Below are positions 54,024-63,036 of a stretch of 64,000 nucleotides of DNA, piece after piece. The first letter of the stretch is position 1. Each line of letters begins with the position of its first letter. Source of the DNA: Berkiella sp050247135 (GTDB lineage Bacteria > Pseudomonadota > Gammaproteobacteria > Berkiellales > Berkiellaceae); assembly GCA_050247135.1 (NCBI GenBank), contig JBFWUT010000004.1:90018-154017 (forward strand), given 5' to 3'. The position numbers were made by a program, and so were the translations under genes. The notes below the pieces were generated by a model that saw only the letters and a list, made by a program, of their open reading frames with translations, did no database searches and was not told the origin of the DNA.

Positions 54024-54473
54024 ATGAGCACCTATATCGCTAATGAAATATTGATTAATGCCTCGAGGGTGAAACCTGATCACCGTCCTGACATCCATGA
54101 GTTCGTGTTGAATGAATCCTTGCATGTCATCGAATGTGTTCACGTAGAATCCTTATCCGAGGGCATTATTTATCCTATACACGACTTTCGTGTTACTTTA
54201 CATGGGGTGTTGTTTGAACTCAATCATGTTCGAGTGAATCCCCGTTTAGATAACACATTTATGATTGGCCAATTAACCAAAGCGTTAGCGGATATTGGCG
54301 TGAATGTCTATAATACACCTTCAGCCGATACCATGGCAGTTTGCTACCGTCCCTTAGGGGAAATTACTGAAAATGTCCGTTTTTACTTTAACGAACTAGG
54401 TAGCTGTGTGTTTCTGTGCCCTAATGCCAAACTCAAAGCCGTTCCTTCCTCCGATCATCTGCATTTTGGTTAA
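54024..54473 (+). CDS. hypothetical protein
   Basis: A 149-residue protein, not recognised. It is small and mixed alpha/beta, with no signal peptide or membrane segment (HDFRVTLHGVLFELNHVRVN in the middle; ENVRFYFNELGSCVFLCPN near the end). The ATG at 54024 is preferred; a TTG at 54003 is in frame. It precedes the acyltransferase gene by 74 nt in the same direction; co-transcription is possible. Confidence 0.6.
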   Translation: MSTYIANEILINASRVKPDHRPDIHEFVLNESLHVIECVHVESLSEGIIYPIHDFRVTLHGVLFELNHVRVNPRLDNTFMIGQLTKALADIGVNVYNTPSADTMAVCYRPLGEITENVRFYFNELGSCVFLCPNAKLKAVPSSDHLHFG

Positions 54474-54547
54474 TCCAACTACCTGCTTGCCAGCCTAGAA
54501 ACTGTTACATAAGCTAATACTAATAGTGGCTAATTTAAGTCATACTG

Positions 54548-55297
54548 ATGATTCTTTCATTACTTTCATTACTGCGTACTTTAATCGGTTGGCTAGATTT
54601 AGCTTTACTCACCGCTATTCTCTACATTTTGAGCTTCTTACCTAAAAAGATGCTTGGAACTTGGTATCGCCGTTGCTACCGATATTGGAGCATGGTGTTC
54701 GTGCGTGCCTTACGCGTTGATTTGTTTTTACATCAAAAAAATCACCAACCCTTACCTGAGCAATATATTTTAATCGGTAACCACCCCTCCGCTTTTGAAG
54801 ATGTTGGGATGCCTGCTCTGTTTGATGTTTATTATTTGGCTAAAATTGAAGTGAAAACCTGGTGGATTGTCGGGCGCATAGGGCAAGCAGCTGGCACTTT
54901 TTATGTGGACAGAGAATCCAAAGATTCAAGACAAGGCGCGTCTAATGAACTCAAAGAGACGCTTTTAACACGTCACATTAATATTGGCATTTACCCAGAG
55001 GGCGGTTGTAAAGGTCGACGCATTTTTACTCCCTTTCGTTATGGTGTATTTGAATTATCGATGCAAACGGGCGTGCCGATTGTTCCCGTATTTTTACATT
55101 ATGAAGCCCAAGAAGATTTTGAATGGCAGTTTCAACATTTACTGCATAAGTTGTGGATGATTTTGACTGCAAAAAATCACCGAGCTAATTACTATGTCTA
55201 TGACGCTATCGATCCCAAACAATTTACTTCTAAAGAAGCCTTTTGTGAGCACGTACAAAATTTGTATTTAGAGTGGCAGAAGCGGTATTTGGATTAA
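54548..55297 (+). CDS. 1-acyl-glycerol-3-phosphate acyltransferase-like protein
   Basis: A 249-residue PlsC-family protein with one or two N-terminal hydrophobic helices. The catalytic motif I is NHPSAFED: the His is present, but the position of the usual HX4D aspartate is Glu84, with Asp85 next to it. Motif II is GTFYVDRESKDSR and motif III YPEGGCKG, differing from the common FPEGTRS. It probably acylates lysophospholipids, though the atypical motifs leave the substrate uncertain. It is monocistronic or follows the 54024 ORF. Confidence 0.8.
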   Translation: MILSLLSLLRTLIGWLDLALLTAILYILSFLPKKMLGTWYRRCYRYWSMVFVRALRVDLFLHQKNHQPLPEQYILIGNHPSAFEDVGMPALFDVYYLAKIEVKTWWIVGRIGQAAGTFYVDRESKDSRQGASNELKETLLTRHINIGIYPEGGCKGRRIFTPFRYGVFELSMQTGVPIVPVFLHYEAQEDFEWQFQHLLHKLWMILTAKNHRANYYVYDAIDPKQFTSKEAFCEHVQNLYLEWQKRYLD

Positions 55298-55335
55298 GAA
55301 AGCCTCAATTTAAAATAATAAACCCATCCTTCTAG

Positions 55336-55419
55336 CCAGTATGTGTAATATAACCACACATACTGGTTATAGATTTGACAAATCTAGGCCAGTATGTGTA
55401 TATTAATTACACATACTGG
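55336..55419. promoter_or_regulatory. twin palindromic operators and promoter of the AbiE operon
   Basis: Two near-identical 31-bp palindromes: CCAGTATGTGT...ACACATACTGG at 55336-55366 and 55389-55419, centres 53 bp apart. Between them TTGACA (55375-55380) and TATATT (55399-55404) form a sigma70-like -35/-10 pair with an 18-bp spacer; the -10 lies inside the second palindrome. This fits autorepression by the antitoxin, as shown for AbiEi proteins. Confidence 0.8.
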
Positions 55420-55428
55420 GAGACAAAC

Positions 55429-56067
55429 GTGGATATTCACGCGATTCGAAACCTTGCCAAAACAGAAGAAATTGATTATCTCTTTTTAATCAATTCATTA
55501 AAAGACTATTCTCAACCTAGAAATAAAATTCAAACACTATTAAAAAATCAGGATTTAATTCGTGTTAAAAAAGGACTTTATGTCTTTGGAGAACGGGCAA
55601 GGCAAGAACCCTATTCAAAAGAAGTTTTGGCAAATTTAATCTATGGCCCCTCAGCGATATCTCTTGAATATGCACTAGCATTTTATGGACTTATTCCAGA
55701 ACGTGTAGAAACGGTTACCAGCATTACAAATAATCGTAGCAAATCATTTCATACCCCCATTGGAAATTTCGAATACTGTTATATGGCTACAGCAAAGTAT
55801 TCCTTTGGAATAACGCAACTTGAAATAGTTGCTAATAAATATTTTTTAATAGCGACAAAAGAAAAAGCCTTGGCGGATATATTGATGCTAAGAACAGAAT
55901 CTCTTTCTAATGAAATGGAACTACAAGCTCATCTTGTTGAAAATTTAAGGATTGAAGAATTTCATTTAAAAGAATTGGATTACAAAGCCGTGTCTATTCT
56001 TGCCAATCTTTATGGCAGTCATAATGTAAATTTATTGCAACGCTTTTTAGAGAACAATTATGCATGA
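55429..56067 (+). CDS. abiEi: AbiEi-type antitoxin
   Basis: A 212-residue protein of the AbiEi antitoxin family, with a probable winged helix at the N-terminus (NKIQTLLKNQDLIRVKKGLY) and the family's GPSAISLEYALAFYGLIPE segment. GTG (55429) is the start: GGGAG lies 6 nt before it, and the second operator ends just upstream. In type IV AbiE systems it represses its own promoter and counteracts the toxin without direct contact. The toxin ORF starts 8 bp before its end. Confidence 0.85.
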   Translation: MDIHAIRNLAKTEEIDYLFLINSLKDYSQPRNKIQTLLKNQDLIRVKKGLYVFGERARQEPYSKEVLANLIYGPSAISLEYALAFYGLIPERVETVTSITNNRSKSFHTPIGNFEYCYMATAKYSFGITQLEIVANKYFLIATKEKALADILMLRTESLSNEMELQAHLVENLRIEEFHLKELDYKAVSILANLYGSHNVNLLQRFLENNYA

Positions 56068-56923
56068 TGCTATTTCTGTAATGTTAGAAAAATATGATTG
56101 TCAAAACTTGGATGATTATACCAATGCATTAAAAGAAATCATTCAAGAGATCGCATTGTTAGGCCTGTGGCGAATTAAATTTTTTGAGCATGCTGCCTTT
56201 TATGGTGGCACCGCCCTGCGAATTTTATATGGATTAAATCGTTTCTCAGAAGATCTCGATTTTTCTTTAATTGAACCTAATCCACACTTTGATCTTAATA
56301 TTTATAATAATGCAGTAAAAAAAGAACTGGAAGCTTTCGGTTTTGAGTTGGAAGTCGTTTCTAAGCCAAAACTTAAAACGCAAATAGTCTCTACCTTTAT
56401 CAAAGCGGATACTAAAATCCAATTTTTAAACTTGAAAGTGCCAGATAGAATTTCAAACTATTTGCCAAGAGATCAAAAATTAAGTATTAAGATGGAAGTC
56501 GATACCGACCCTCCTCCACTTTTTGATACGGAAAATAAACCTTTGCTGCAGCCAATTCCATTTTCAGTCAATACTTATACACTTCCAGATGCGTTTGCAG
56601 GAAAAATTCATGCGATGCTGTGCCGTAACTGGAAATCCAGAGTTAAAGGACGAGATTGGTATGATTTTATTTGGTTCATGAGCAGGAAAACACCTGTTAG
56701 GCTGTCACACCTTAAGCAACGATTAGTTCAAACAGAGCATTGGAAATCCTCAAAAGCGTTTACAGAAAAAGACTTAATCAACATGATGAATGAGAGAATT
56801 GAGCAACTCGACATAGAAAAAGCTAAAGAAGATGTTCGAGTTTTCTTGAAAGATCCTGATAGCACAAGAATTTGGTCAAATGTTTTTTTCTTGAATCAAG
56901 CCAAAAATTTAAAAGTGATTTGA
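56060..56923 (+). CDS. abiEii: AbiEii-type nucleotidyltransferase toxin
   Basis: A 287-residue protein. The nucleotidyltransferase motif is YGGTALRILYGLNRFSEDLDFSL (GG...SEDLDF, the DNA polymerase beta-like catalytic Asp pair). SLEYAL-type and KVPDRISNYLPRDQKLSIKM segments follow, and GRDWYDFIWFM in the C-terminal half is typical of AbiEii. It is proposed to transfer nucleotides to an RNA target such as tRNA acceptor ends and arrest growth. It overlaps the antitoxin gene by 8 bp. Confidence 0.9.
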   Translation: MHDAISVMLEKYDCQNLDDYTNALKEIIQEIALLGLWRIKFFEHAAFYGGTALRILYGLNRFSEDLDFSLIEPNPHFDLNIYNNAVKKELEAFGFELEVVSKPKLKTQIVSTFIKADTKIQFLNLKVPDRISNYLPRDQKLSIKMEVDTDPPPLFDTENKPLLQPIPFSVNTYTLPDAFAGKIHAMLCRNWKSRVKGRDWYDFIWFMSRKTPVRLSHLKQRLVQTEHWKSSKAFTEKDLINMMNERIEQLDIEKAKEDVRVFLKDPDSTRIWSNVFFLNQAKNLKVI

Positions 56924-57104
56924 ATGGCCTTGCTGCATAAATCACCACTGTGTGCCAATATCAAGTCGCGACTACTACATTTTAACGGTGACACAGCATT
57001 ATTTTCAGAGCCCAATTAATGTAATTACACTAAACAGATGGAACCTTTTGCTCTTCTTAGTACTCCTATTAGCAATCAGTTAAGTAATATCTAAGAGGTG
57101 AGTT
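56924..57104. other. intergenic region after abiEii, possible mobile-element remnant
   Basis: 181 bp without a supported gene. GGCCTTGCTGCATAAATC directly after the abiEii stop resembles, from memory, terminal sequences of some IS5-like elements. No transposase frame is present, so this may be a remnant or chance. The promoter of the 57105 ORF must lie at the far end; GAGGTG precedes its ATG. Confidence 0.2.
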
Positions 57105-57611
57105 ATGGCTTCCACCGGCCCTATCAAGGTTAAAAAAGCTTCTCACGAAGAAATTAAGCAATTCATACACGATGTCGCCCGTGACAAGCAAGCCGGCGAG
57201 TGGACCCCCGTGGGTTCATGGGAAGTGGGTAGAGGACGAAAATCAGGGAATGCCGCTTTAGCCAATCAACAGTATCACATAGAATTAACCCGAGATGGCC
57301 AATTAATCTACCTCGACAAAACCCGCAATTTTGAACAAATTAAAAAGCCAAAAAAATTAGATTCTTTATTGGACGACACAACGCGACAATCCATTTCTGT
57401 ATGGAAGGATCTCGTGCTGCTAAGAAATAATGCATTGTCCATTGACATGGGGGTAAAAGCCCGTGCCAATGGGCAAGACTCGAGGCTCAATACTAAACAG
57501 AAACATGATAGCGTCGTAACAGAGTTCAAGGAGCTTCGACAACGCTTAGAAAAAACGAATTTACTACCGGTTGATATCGCCATTCTTGACAGACTCGCTT
57601 CGCAAAGTTGA
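57105..57611 (+). CDS. hypothetical protein ending at an in-frame UGA with coding-like extension
   Basis: A 168-residue protein, not recognised. It is mixed alpha/beta, Lys-rich, with an early KKASHEEIKQFIHDVARDKQ helix and a coiled C-terminal region (VTEFKELRQRLEKTNLLPVD). GAGGTG precedes the ATG. The stop is UGA followed by CAA, and the same frame stays open for 41 further codons (see next entry). There is no signal peptide. In this neighbourhood an effector is possible but not shown. Confidence 0.65.
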   Translation: MASTGPIKVKKASHEEIKQFIHDVARDKQAGEWTPVGSWEVGRGRKSGNAALANQQYHIELTRDGQLIYLDKTRNFEQIKKPKKLDSLLDDTTRQSISVWKDLVLLRNNALSIDMGVKARANGQDSRLNTKQKHDSVVTEFKELRQRLEKTNLLPVDIAILDRLASQS

Positions 57612-57737
57612 CAACCTCCTGCGGAGAAAACTCGTAGTAAGGGCGTTTTAAACGAATATAAAAAAACTGTTCATACCACAGTTAAAGACACACCGAACAC
57701 TACCACTAGCGCTAAAAAGGATACGCCAAAACCTTAG
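57612..57737 (+). pseudogene. in-frame 41-codon extension beyond the UGA of the 57105 ORF
   Basis: After the TGA at 57609-57611 the same frame encodes 41 residues (QPPAEKTRSKGVLNEYKK, then a Thr/Lys/Pro-rich tail ending KKDTPKP) and ends at TAG 57735-57737, which overlaps the stop of the convergent acetyltransferase gene. The low-complexity tail resembles the disordered C-termini of secreted proteins. Either a nonsense mutation truncated the protein or the UGA is read through. Confidence 0.55.
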
Positions 57738-58354
57738 GATACATTTCCCGTTGTGAGAGCTTCAAGGTTTTGCGTGATTTTATCAATCGGCCAATCCCAC
57801 CAGGCTATCTCTAGCCATTTCTGAATGGTGTTATCATCAAATCGTTTACGGATCACTTTTGCGGGATTGCCACCCACAATGGTGTAAGGCTCTACATCTT
57901 TGGTCACCAAAGCATTGGTGCCGATAATCGCGCCATGACCAATTTTAATACCTTGCATGATGGTAGCAGAATTGCCTATCCACACATCATTGCCAATAAC
58001 AGTGTCACCTTTGCTGCTCACATTCATTGGCGCATTGCTCCAAGATTTCCCCATCACTTTGAATGGATAAGTCGAAATGCCATTCATAGCATGATTAGCC
58101 CCATTCATGATAAAGCGCACACCAGTCGCTATTTGACAAAATTTACCGATGATTAATTTATCGCCCATAAAAGGAAATAAATACAAGACGTTTTTTTCAA
58201 AGTTATAAACATCGTCTGGATCATCGTAATAGGTATAATCACCCACCATGATTTGCGGGTTGGTGATAATATTTTTAAGAAAACACGTTCTGGTGACGCC
58301 TTCAATCGGATATAAAGTATTGGGATCGGGGTGGGTTTTATTTTGCATAGTCAT
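57734..58354 (-). CDS. CatB/Vat-like hexapeptide acetyltransferase
   Basis: A 206-residue left-handed beta-helix acetyltransferase of the xenobiotic (CatB/Vat) family. GDYTYYDDPDDVYNFEKNVLY and LIIGKFCQIATGVRFIMNGANHAMNGIST (with the catalytic His in NGANH) are typical. GNDVWIGNSATIMQGIKIGHGAIIG are the hexapeptide repeats, and VGGNPAKVIRKRF is the C-terminal motif. It acetylates hydroxyls of small molecules such as chloramphenicol or streptogramins; the natural substrate is unknown. It is monocistronic. Confidence 0.9.
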   Translation of the reverse strand: MTMQNKTHPDPNTLYPIEGVTRTCFLKNIITNPQIMVGDYTYYDDPDDVYNFEKNVLYLFPFMGDKLIIGKFCQIATGVRFIMNGANHAMNGISTYPFKVMGKSWSNAPMNVSSKGDTVIGNDVWIGNSATIMQGIKIGHGAIIGTNALVTKDVEPYTIVGGNPAKVIRKRFDDNTIQKWLEIAWWDWPIDKITQNLEALTTGNVS

Positions 58355-58425
58355 GGTTACTTTTCCTTAAGTTTCCATTTAAGATAAAATCCCCCGCTCA
58401 CTTTATGTGACACATAAACTTGAGC

Positions 58426-58450
58426 TGCCCCCTTTTATTCAAAGGGGGCA
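58426..58450. terminator. perfect 10-bp hairpin after ssb
   Basis: TGCCCCCTTT (58426-58435), loop TATTC, AAAGGGGGCA (58441-58450), 9 bp after the ssb stop on the minus strand. There is no clear T-tract beyond it, so it may protect the mRNA 3' end or terminate weakly. Confidence 0.55.
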
Positions 58451-58458
58451 AGGTAACC

Positions 58459-58908
58459 TTAAAACGGAATATCGTCATCAAATTCCTGACTCATTGGCGC
58501 GGGTTCTTGCGCGTGAGCAGGTGCTTGTTGGCTTCTGCTTGGCGATGATGCACGAGGTGCATCTGAGCCACCCTTGCTATCGAGCATTTGCATTTCAGCC
58601 GCTACAATTTCAGTTGTGTAGCGTTCAACACCCGCTTGATCTTGCCATTTACGGGTACGCAAGCTGCCTTCCACATACACTTTACTGCCTTTGCGTAAAT
58701 ATTCACCGGCAATTTCCGCTAAACGATTGAAAAACACCACCCGATGCCATTCAGTTCGATCTTGTTGTTCGCCTGTTTGTTTGTCTTTCCAGCTTTCACT
58801 GGTCGCGATGGTCACGTTCGTCACTGCGCCACCACTTGGCATATAACGCACTTCAGGATCCGCTCCCAAATTGCCCACCAATATTACTTTGTTAATCCCT
58901 CTCGCCAT
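58459..58908 (-). CDS. ssb: single-stranded DNA-binding protein
   Basis: A 149-residue SSB. ARGINKVILVGNLGADPEVRYMPSG begins the OB fold, and WHRVVFFNRLAEIAGEYLRKGSKVYVEGSL continues it. A Pro/Gln/Ala-rich linker ends in the acidic tip FDDDIPF that recruits repair proteins. It binds ssDNA as a tetramer. The start is 2 bp after the stop of the MFS gene upstream, so they are co-transcribed, in the order uvrA (divergent)-MFS-ssb known from gammaproteobacteria. Confidence 0.95.
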   Translation of the reverse strand: MARGINKVILVGNLGADPEVRYMPSGGAVTNVTIATSESWKDKQTGEQQDRTEWHRVVFFNRLAEIAGEYLRKGSKVYVEGSLRTRKWQDQAGVERYTTEIVAAEMQMLDSKGGSDAPRASSPSRSQQAPAHAQEPAPMSQEFDDDIPF

Positions 58909-58910
58909 TT

Positions 58911-60080
58911 CTAACCTCCCAATGATTTGGATTTAAATTGTCTTAATGCTAACCAGCCTAGTCCTGTGAGGAATAAGCAACCGATGCTGACTCCTTGCGC
59001 CCCAAATTGCTGTAAGAGCGTGCCACCGACTGCGCCCCCACAAAACATGCCTAAAAATTGCGCACAGGAGTACATTCCCAGTGCAGAACCTTTATTCGCC
59101 TTTGGTGCGACCTTCGATACCATCGAAGGCAAACACGCCTCTAAATAATTAAACGCCACAAAAAACATGACCACCGCCATGGTGAATACAATCACATTGC
59201 TTGAATTCATCAAGGTGACAATTGTCACCCCCAATCCAGCTACAGCCATAGGTAATAATTTTTTTTGCCAATGCTCTTTGTCAGCAATGCGTAACAGTGG
59301 TGTTACTAACAACAAAGAAGCCACCAGTACTGGCAAATAAAAACGCCACACCCCATCAGACGTAAAACCCGTCATTGCTTCAATTTTGCCAGGCAATACC
59401 AAAAAGCTCGCAATCAATACCGCATGTAACATAAAAATACATAGATGCAAAGCCCATAATGAACCTTGCTGCAAAATTAAATGAAGCTGTGCTTTCCACG
59501 ATAACGTACTCGGCGTTGATTGGGCTGGTTTGAGGAAAAACAACAAGATAATCCCCCCCACTGCTAGTAGGGCAGTTAGGGTAAAAATACCTTTCAAACC
59601 AATATGCGCATCGCAAACAGGGCCCAGTAAAATGGCTAACGTGAAAGTCAGGCCAATAGTTATACCAATTAAGGCCATGGCCCGCGTTCTCACCTCTTCA
59701 CGGGTCACGTCAGCGACTAAGGCTAAAATAGGCGAGCCAATCGCTCCCGCGCCTTGCACCGCTCTGCCTAAAATCAGACCACCAATAGAACTCGAAAAGC
59801 CAGCTATGACACTTCCTAATGCGAATACTGATAAGCCACCAATGATCACGGGTTTACGTCCAACATAATCCGATAACATGCCGATGGGTAGCTGTAACAA
59901 GGCTTGGGAAAAGCCATAAATCCCTGCGGCTAAACCAATCAAGGCAGGCGTAGCCCCCGGTATTTTTTGCGCATAGAGCGCCAAAACCGGCAATACCATA
60001 AATAAGCCTAACATGCGTAATGCAAAGACCAGGGATAAAATGAGCGTACTTTTCAGCTCAGCGAAGGTCATGCCCGTCAA
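58911..60080 (-). CDS. MFS transporter, YajR-like
   Basis: A 389-residue protein with about 12 membrane helices. FALRMLGLFMVLPVLALYAQ and MLSDYVGRKPVIIGGL (MFS motif A), then RAVQGAGAIG, match E. coli YajR, but the C-terminal YAM domain of that protein is absent. It is a proton-coupled transporter; its substrate is unknown. TTG at 60080 has GAGGA upstream; an ATG three codons later (60071) is the alternative. It precedes ssb by 2 bp. Confidence 0.85.
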   Translation of the reverse strand: MTGMTFAELKSTLILSLVFALRMLGLFMVLPVLALYAQKIPGATPALIGLAAGIYGFSQALLQLPIGMLSDYVGRKPVIIGGLSVFALGSVIAGFSSSIGGLILGRAVQGAGAIGSPILALVADVTREEVRTRAMALIGITIGLTFTLAILLGPVCDAHIGLKGIFTLTALLAVGGIILLFFLKPAQSTPSTLSWKAQLHLILQQGSLWALHLCIFMLHAVLIASFLVLPGKIEAMTGFTSDGVWRFYLPVLVASLLLVTPLLRIADKEHWQKKLLPMAVAGLGVTIVTLMNSSNVIVFTMAVVMFFVAFNYLEACLPSMVSKVAPKANKGSALGMYSCAQFLGMFCGGAVGGTLLQQFGAQGVSIGCLFLTGLGWLALRQFKSKSLGG

Positions 60081-60154
60081 GCAACTTCCTCTTTACAGTG
60101 ACAATTTCTAGAGTGGAAGGTATATTAGCAAGTTTGCCCAGGGCCTGGAAATGT

Positions 60155-63010
60155 ATGGACAAAATCATTATAAGAGGTGCACGCACACATAACCTCAAAG
60201 CTGTCAATTTAGAGCTCCCACGTGACCAATTAATTGTGATCACGGGCCTCTCAGGCTCTGGGAAGTCCTCTTTGGCCTTTGATACCTTGTATGCTGAGGG
60301 CCAACGGCGCTACGTTGAGTCTTTGTCCTCTTACGCCAGACAATTCCTCTCTGTGATGGAAAAACCGGACGTCGACCATATTGAAGGGTTATCGCCGGCC
60401 ATTTCAATTGAGCAAAAAACCACTTCTCGCAACCCTCGGTCAACGGTAGGCACCGTTACAGAGTTGTATGACTATCTCAGACTTTTGTATGCACGCGCTG
60501 GCCAACCACGCTGTCCCGATCATGATACGCCCTTAGAAGCGCAAACCATCAGTCAAATGGTGGACCAGGTGATGGAGAAACCCGAAGACACCAAAGCGCT
60601 ATTGCTGGCTCCTGTGATCCGTGACCGCAAAGGCGAGCATCTGCAAGTCTTTGAACAGTTACGCAGTAATGGCTTTGTGCGCGTACGAGTGGATGGCAAA
60701 TTATACGACTTACAAGAAGTACCCAAGCTAGACTTGCGTAAAAAACATACAATTGAAGTCGTGGTCGATCGTATTAAAGTACGACCAGATATACGACTGC
60801 GTTTAGCTGATTCTTTTGAAACCGCACTAAAACTCAGCGATGGCTTAGTTAAAGTCTTGTGGCTCGATAAAGAGGAAGAAATTATTTTCTCGGCAAAATA
60901 TGCTTGCCCTATTTGCGGTTACAATTTAACCGAACTAGAACCCCGTATTTTCTCTTTTAACAATCCTGCTGGTGCTTGCACCACTTGTGATGGCCTTGGC
61001 AGTAAACAATTTTTTGATCCCAAACGCGTTGTTCATATGCCCGATGTAAGTCTTGCTAGTGGCGCAGTGCGCGGTTGGGATAGACGCAATCAATATTATT
61101 TTAGTTTACTCAAATCGTTAGCCAAACATTACGATTTTGATTTAGACACGCCCTATAAAGATCTGCCAAAAGCCATTCAACAGATTATTTTATACGGCAG
61201 CGGTGACGAAGAAATTTCCTTTACCTATACCAATGATAGGGGCGAATCTCGTCGTCGTCGACATGCCTTCGAAGGCGTGGTTACCAATTTAGAGCGCCGT
61301 TACCATGAAACTGACTCTGAATACATTCGCGAAGAATTAGCCCGCTATATCGCCGAACAAGCTTGCCCTGACTGCCAAGGCTCGCGCTTACGCAAAGAAG
61401 CACGCCATGTGTTTATCGGTGACAAATCCATTTCAGTGGTCACCGCGATGGCCATTAGCGAATGCTTACATTTCTTCCAGACCTTAAAGCTAACAGGCCG
61501 TCGCAAAGAAATCGCTGATAAAATCTTAAAAGAGATCACCCAACGTTTGCGCTTTTTGGTCGATGTGGGTCTGGATTATTTAACATTAAATCGCACCGCT
61601 GAAACGCTCTCAGGTGGCGAGGCACAACGCATTCGCCTAGCCAGTCAAATTGGTGCGGGCCTGGTTGGTGTCATGTATATTCTCGATGAACCTTCGATTG
61701 GTTTACATCAAAGAGACAACGCACGCCTATTAACGACTCTCAAACATCTGCGCGACATTGGTAATACCGTGATTGTGGTAGAACACGACGAAGAAGCCAT
61801 CTTAACGGCAGATTATGTCGTCGATATTGGTCCTGGCGCTGGTGTGCATGGTGGTGAAATCGTCGCGCAAGGCACTCCTTTGCAAATTAAAAAGGCAAAA
61901 AATTCATTAACGGGTGATTATCTTTCCGGTAAAAAATCCATCCCAATCCCTCTCGCTCGCAAGAAACCTGATCCAGAAAAAATGATCACCATCTCTGGCG
62001 CCAGAGGGAATAATCTTAAAAACTTAACGGTGGAATTTCCCATTGGCTTGATGACCTGTGTCACCGGGGTTTCTGGTTCCGGAAAATCCACCTTGGTCAA
62101 TGATACGCTTTGTCCGGTGGCGTCTCATGTACTCAATCACGCTGGGCTCTCGCATTATGCGCCTTACGATAAAATCTCAGGGCTTGAGCATTTAGATAAA
62201 GTGGTTGATATCGATCAAAGTCCCATTGGGCGAACACCGCGCTCTAATGCCGCTACCTATACGGGTCTGTTTACTCATATCCGCGATTTGTTTGCCGGCA
62301 CCAATGAAGCGCGCTCACGCGGTTATTCTGTCGGTCGCTTCAGCTTTAATGTGAAAGGTGGCCGCTGTGAAGCTTGTGAAGGTGATGGTTTAATCCGCGT
62401 TGAAATGCACTTTTTAGCCGATGTCTATGTAGTCTGCGATGTCTGTAAAGGCAAACGTTATAATGATGAAACCTTGCAGATCCTATATAAGGGTAAAAAT
62501 ATTCATCAAGTGCTAGAAATGACGGTTGAAGATGGCTATGAATTTTTTAGCGCTATCCCTTCCATTAATCGTAAATTAAAAACCTTAATGGATGTGGGGC
62601 TCTCCTATCTCAAACTCGGCCAAAGTGCCACCACCTTATCGGGCGGTGAAGCACAGCGCATAAAACTATCTAAAGAATTATCCAGACGCGATACCGGTAA
62701 TACGCTGTATATTCTCGATGAACCCACCACCGGTTTGCATTTCCATGATGTGAAGCAATTACTCGATGTTTTATTACATCTGCAAAATAGCGGTAACACC
62801 ATCGTGGTGATTGAACACAACCTCGATGTGATCAAAATGGCTGATTGGATTATCGATTTAGGTCCACAAGGTGGCGACAAAGGCGGCACCATTATTGGCG
62901 TGGGTACCCCTGAAAAAATTGCGACAACGAAGGGCTCATTCACCGGTGAATTTTTAGCACCACTTTTGCGAGCAACAAAAAAAGCCAAAAATAAAACTAA
63001 AACCTCATAA
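60155..63010 (+). CDS. uvrA: excinuclease ABC subunit A
   Basis: A 951-residue UvrA, the damage-recognition ATPase of nucleotide excision repair. GLSGSGKSSLAFDT and GVSGSGKSTLVNDT are the two Walker A motifs; LSGGEAQRIRLASQIG and LSGGEAQRIKLSKELS the signatures. Zinc-finger cysteine pairs CPICGYN...CTTCDG and CEACEGDG...CDVCKG are present. The ATG at 60155 gives the usual N-terminus MDKIIIRGARTHNLK. I see no LexA-box-like sequence upstream. It is followed after 26 nt by the small 4E-BP-like gene. Confidence 0.95.
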   Translation: MDKIIIRGARTHNLKAVNLELPRDQLIVITGLSGSGKSSLAFDTLYAEGQRRYVESLSSYARQFLSVMEKPDVDHIEGLSPAISIEQKTTSRNPRSTVGTVTELYDYLRLLYARAGQPRCPDHDTPLEAQTISQMVDQVMEKPEDTKALLLAPVIRDRKGEHLQVFEQLRSNGFVRVRVDGKLYDLQEVPKLDLRKKHTIEVVVDRIKVRPDIRLRLADSFETALKLSDGLVKVLWLDKEEEIIFSAKYACPICGYNLTELEPRIFSFNNPAGACTTCDGLGSKQFFDPKRVVHMPDVSLASGAVRGWDRRNQYYFSLLKSLAKHYDFDLDTPYKDLPKAIQQIILYGSGDEEISFTYTNDRGESRRRRHAFEGVVTNLERRYHETDSEYIREELARYIAEQACPDCQGSRLRKEARHVFIGDKSISVVTAMAISECLHFFQTLKLTGRRKEIADKILKEITQRLRFLVDVGLDYLTLNRTAETLSGGEAQRIRLASQIGAGLVGVMYILDEPSIGLHQRDNARLLTTLKHLRDIGNTVIVVEHDEEAILTADYVVDIGPGAGVHGGEIVAQGTPLQIKKAKNSLTGDYLSGKKSIPIPLARKKPDPEKMITISGARGNNLKNLTVEFPIGLMTCVTGVSGSGKSTLVNDTLCPVASHVLNHAGLSHYAPYDKISGLEHLDKVVDIDQSPIGRTPRSNAATYTGLFTHIRDLFAGTNEARSRGYSVGRFSFNVKGGRCEACEGDGLIRVEMHFLADVYVVCDVCKGKRYNDETLQILYKGKNIHQVLEMTVEDGYEFFSAIPSINRKLKTLMDVGLSYLKLGQSATTLSGGEAQRIKLSKELSRRDTGNTLYILDEPTTGLHFHDVKQLLDVLLHLQNSGNTIVVIEHNLDVIKMADWIIDLGPQGGDKGGTIIGVGTPEKIATTKGSFTGEFLAPLLRATKKAKNKTKTS

Positions 63011-63036
63011 TAGATTGATTGAACAGGAGAAAAGAG

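Noticed and set aside
56934..57018. A 31-codon ORF after the AbiE toxin
   Set aside because: It has no ribosome-binding site and no protein-like composition, and is short enough to arise by chance.
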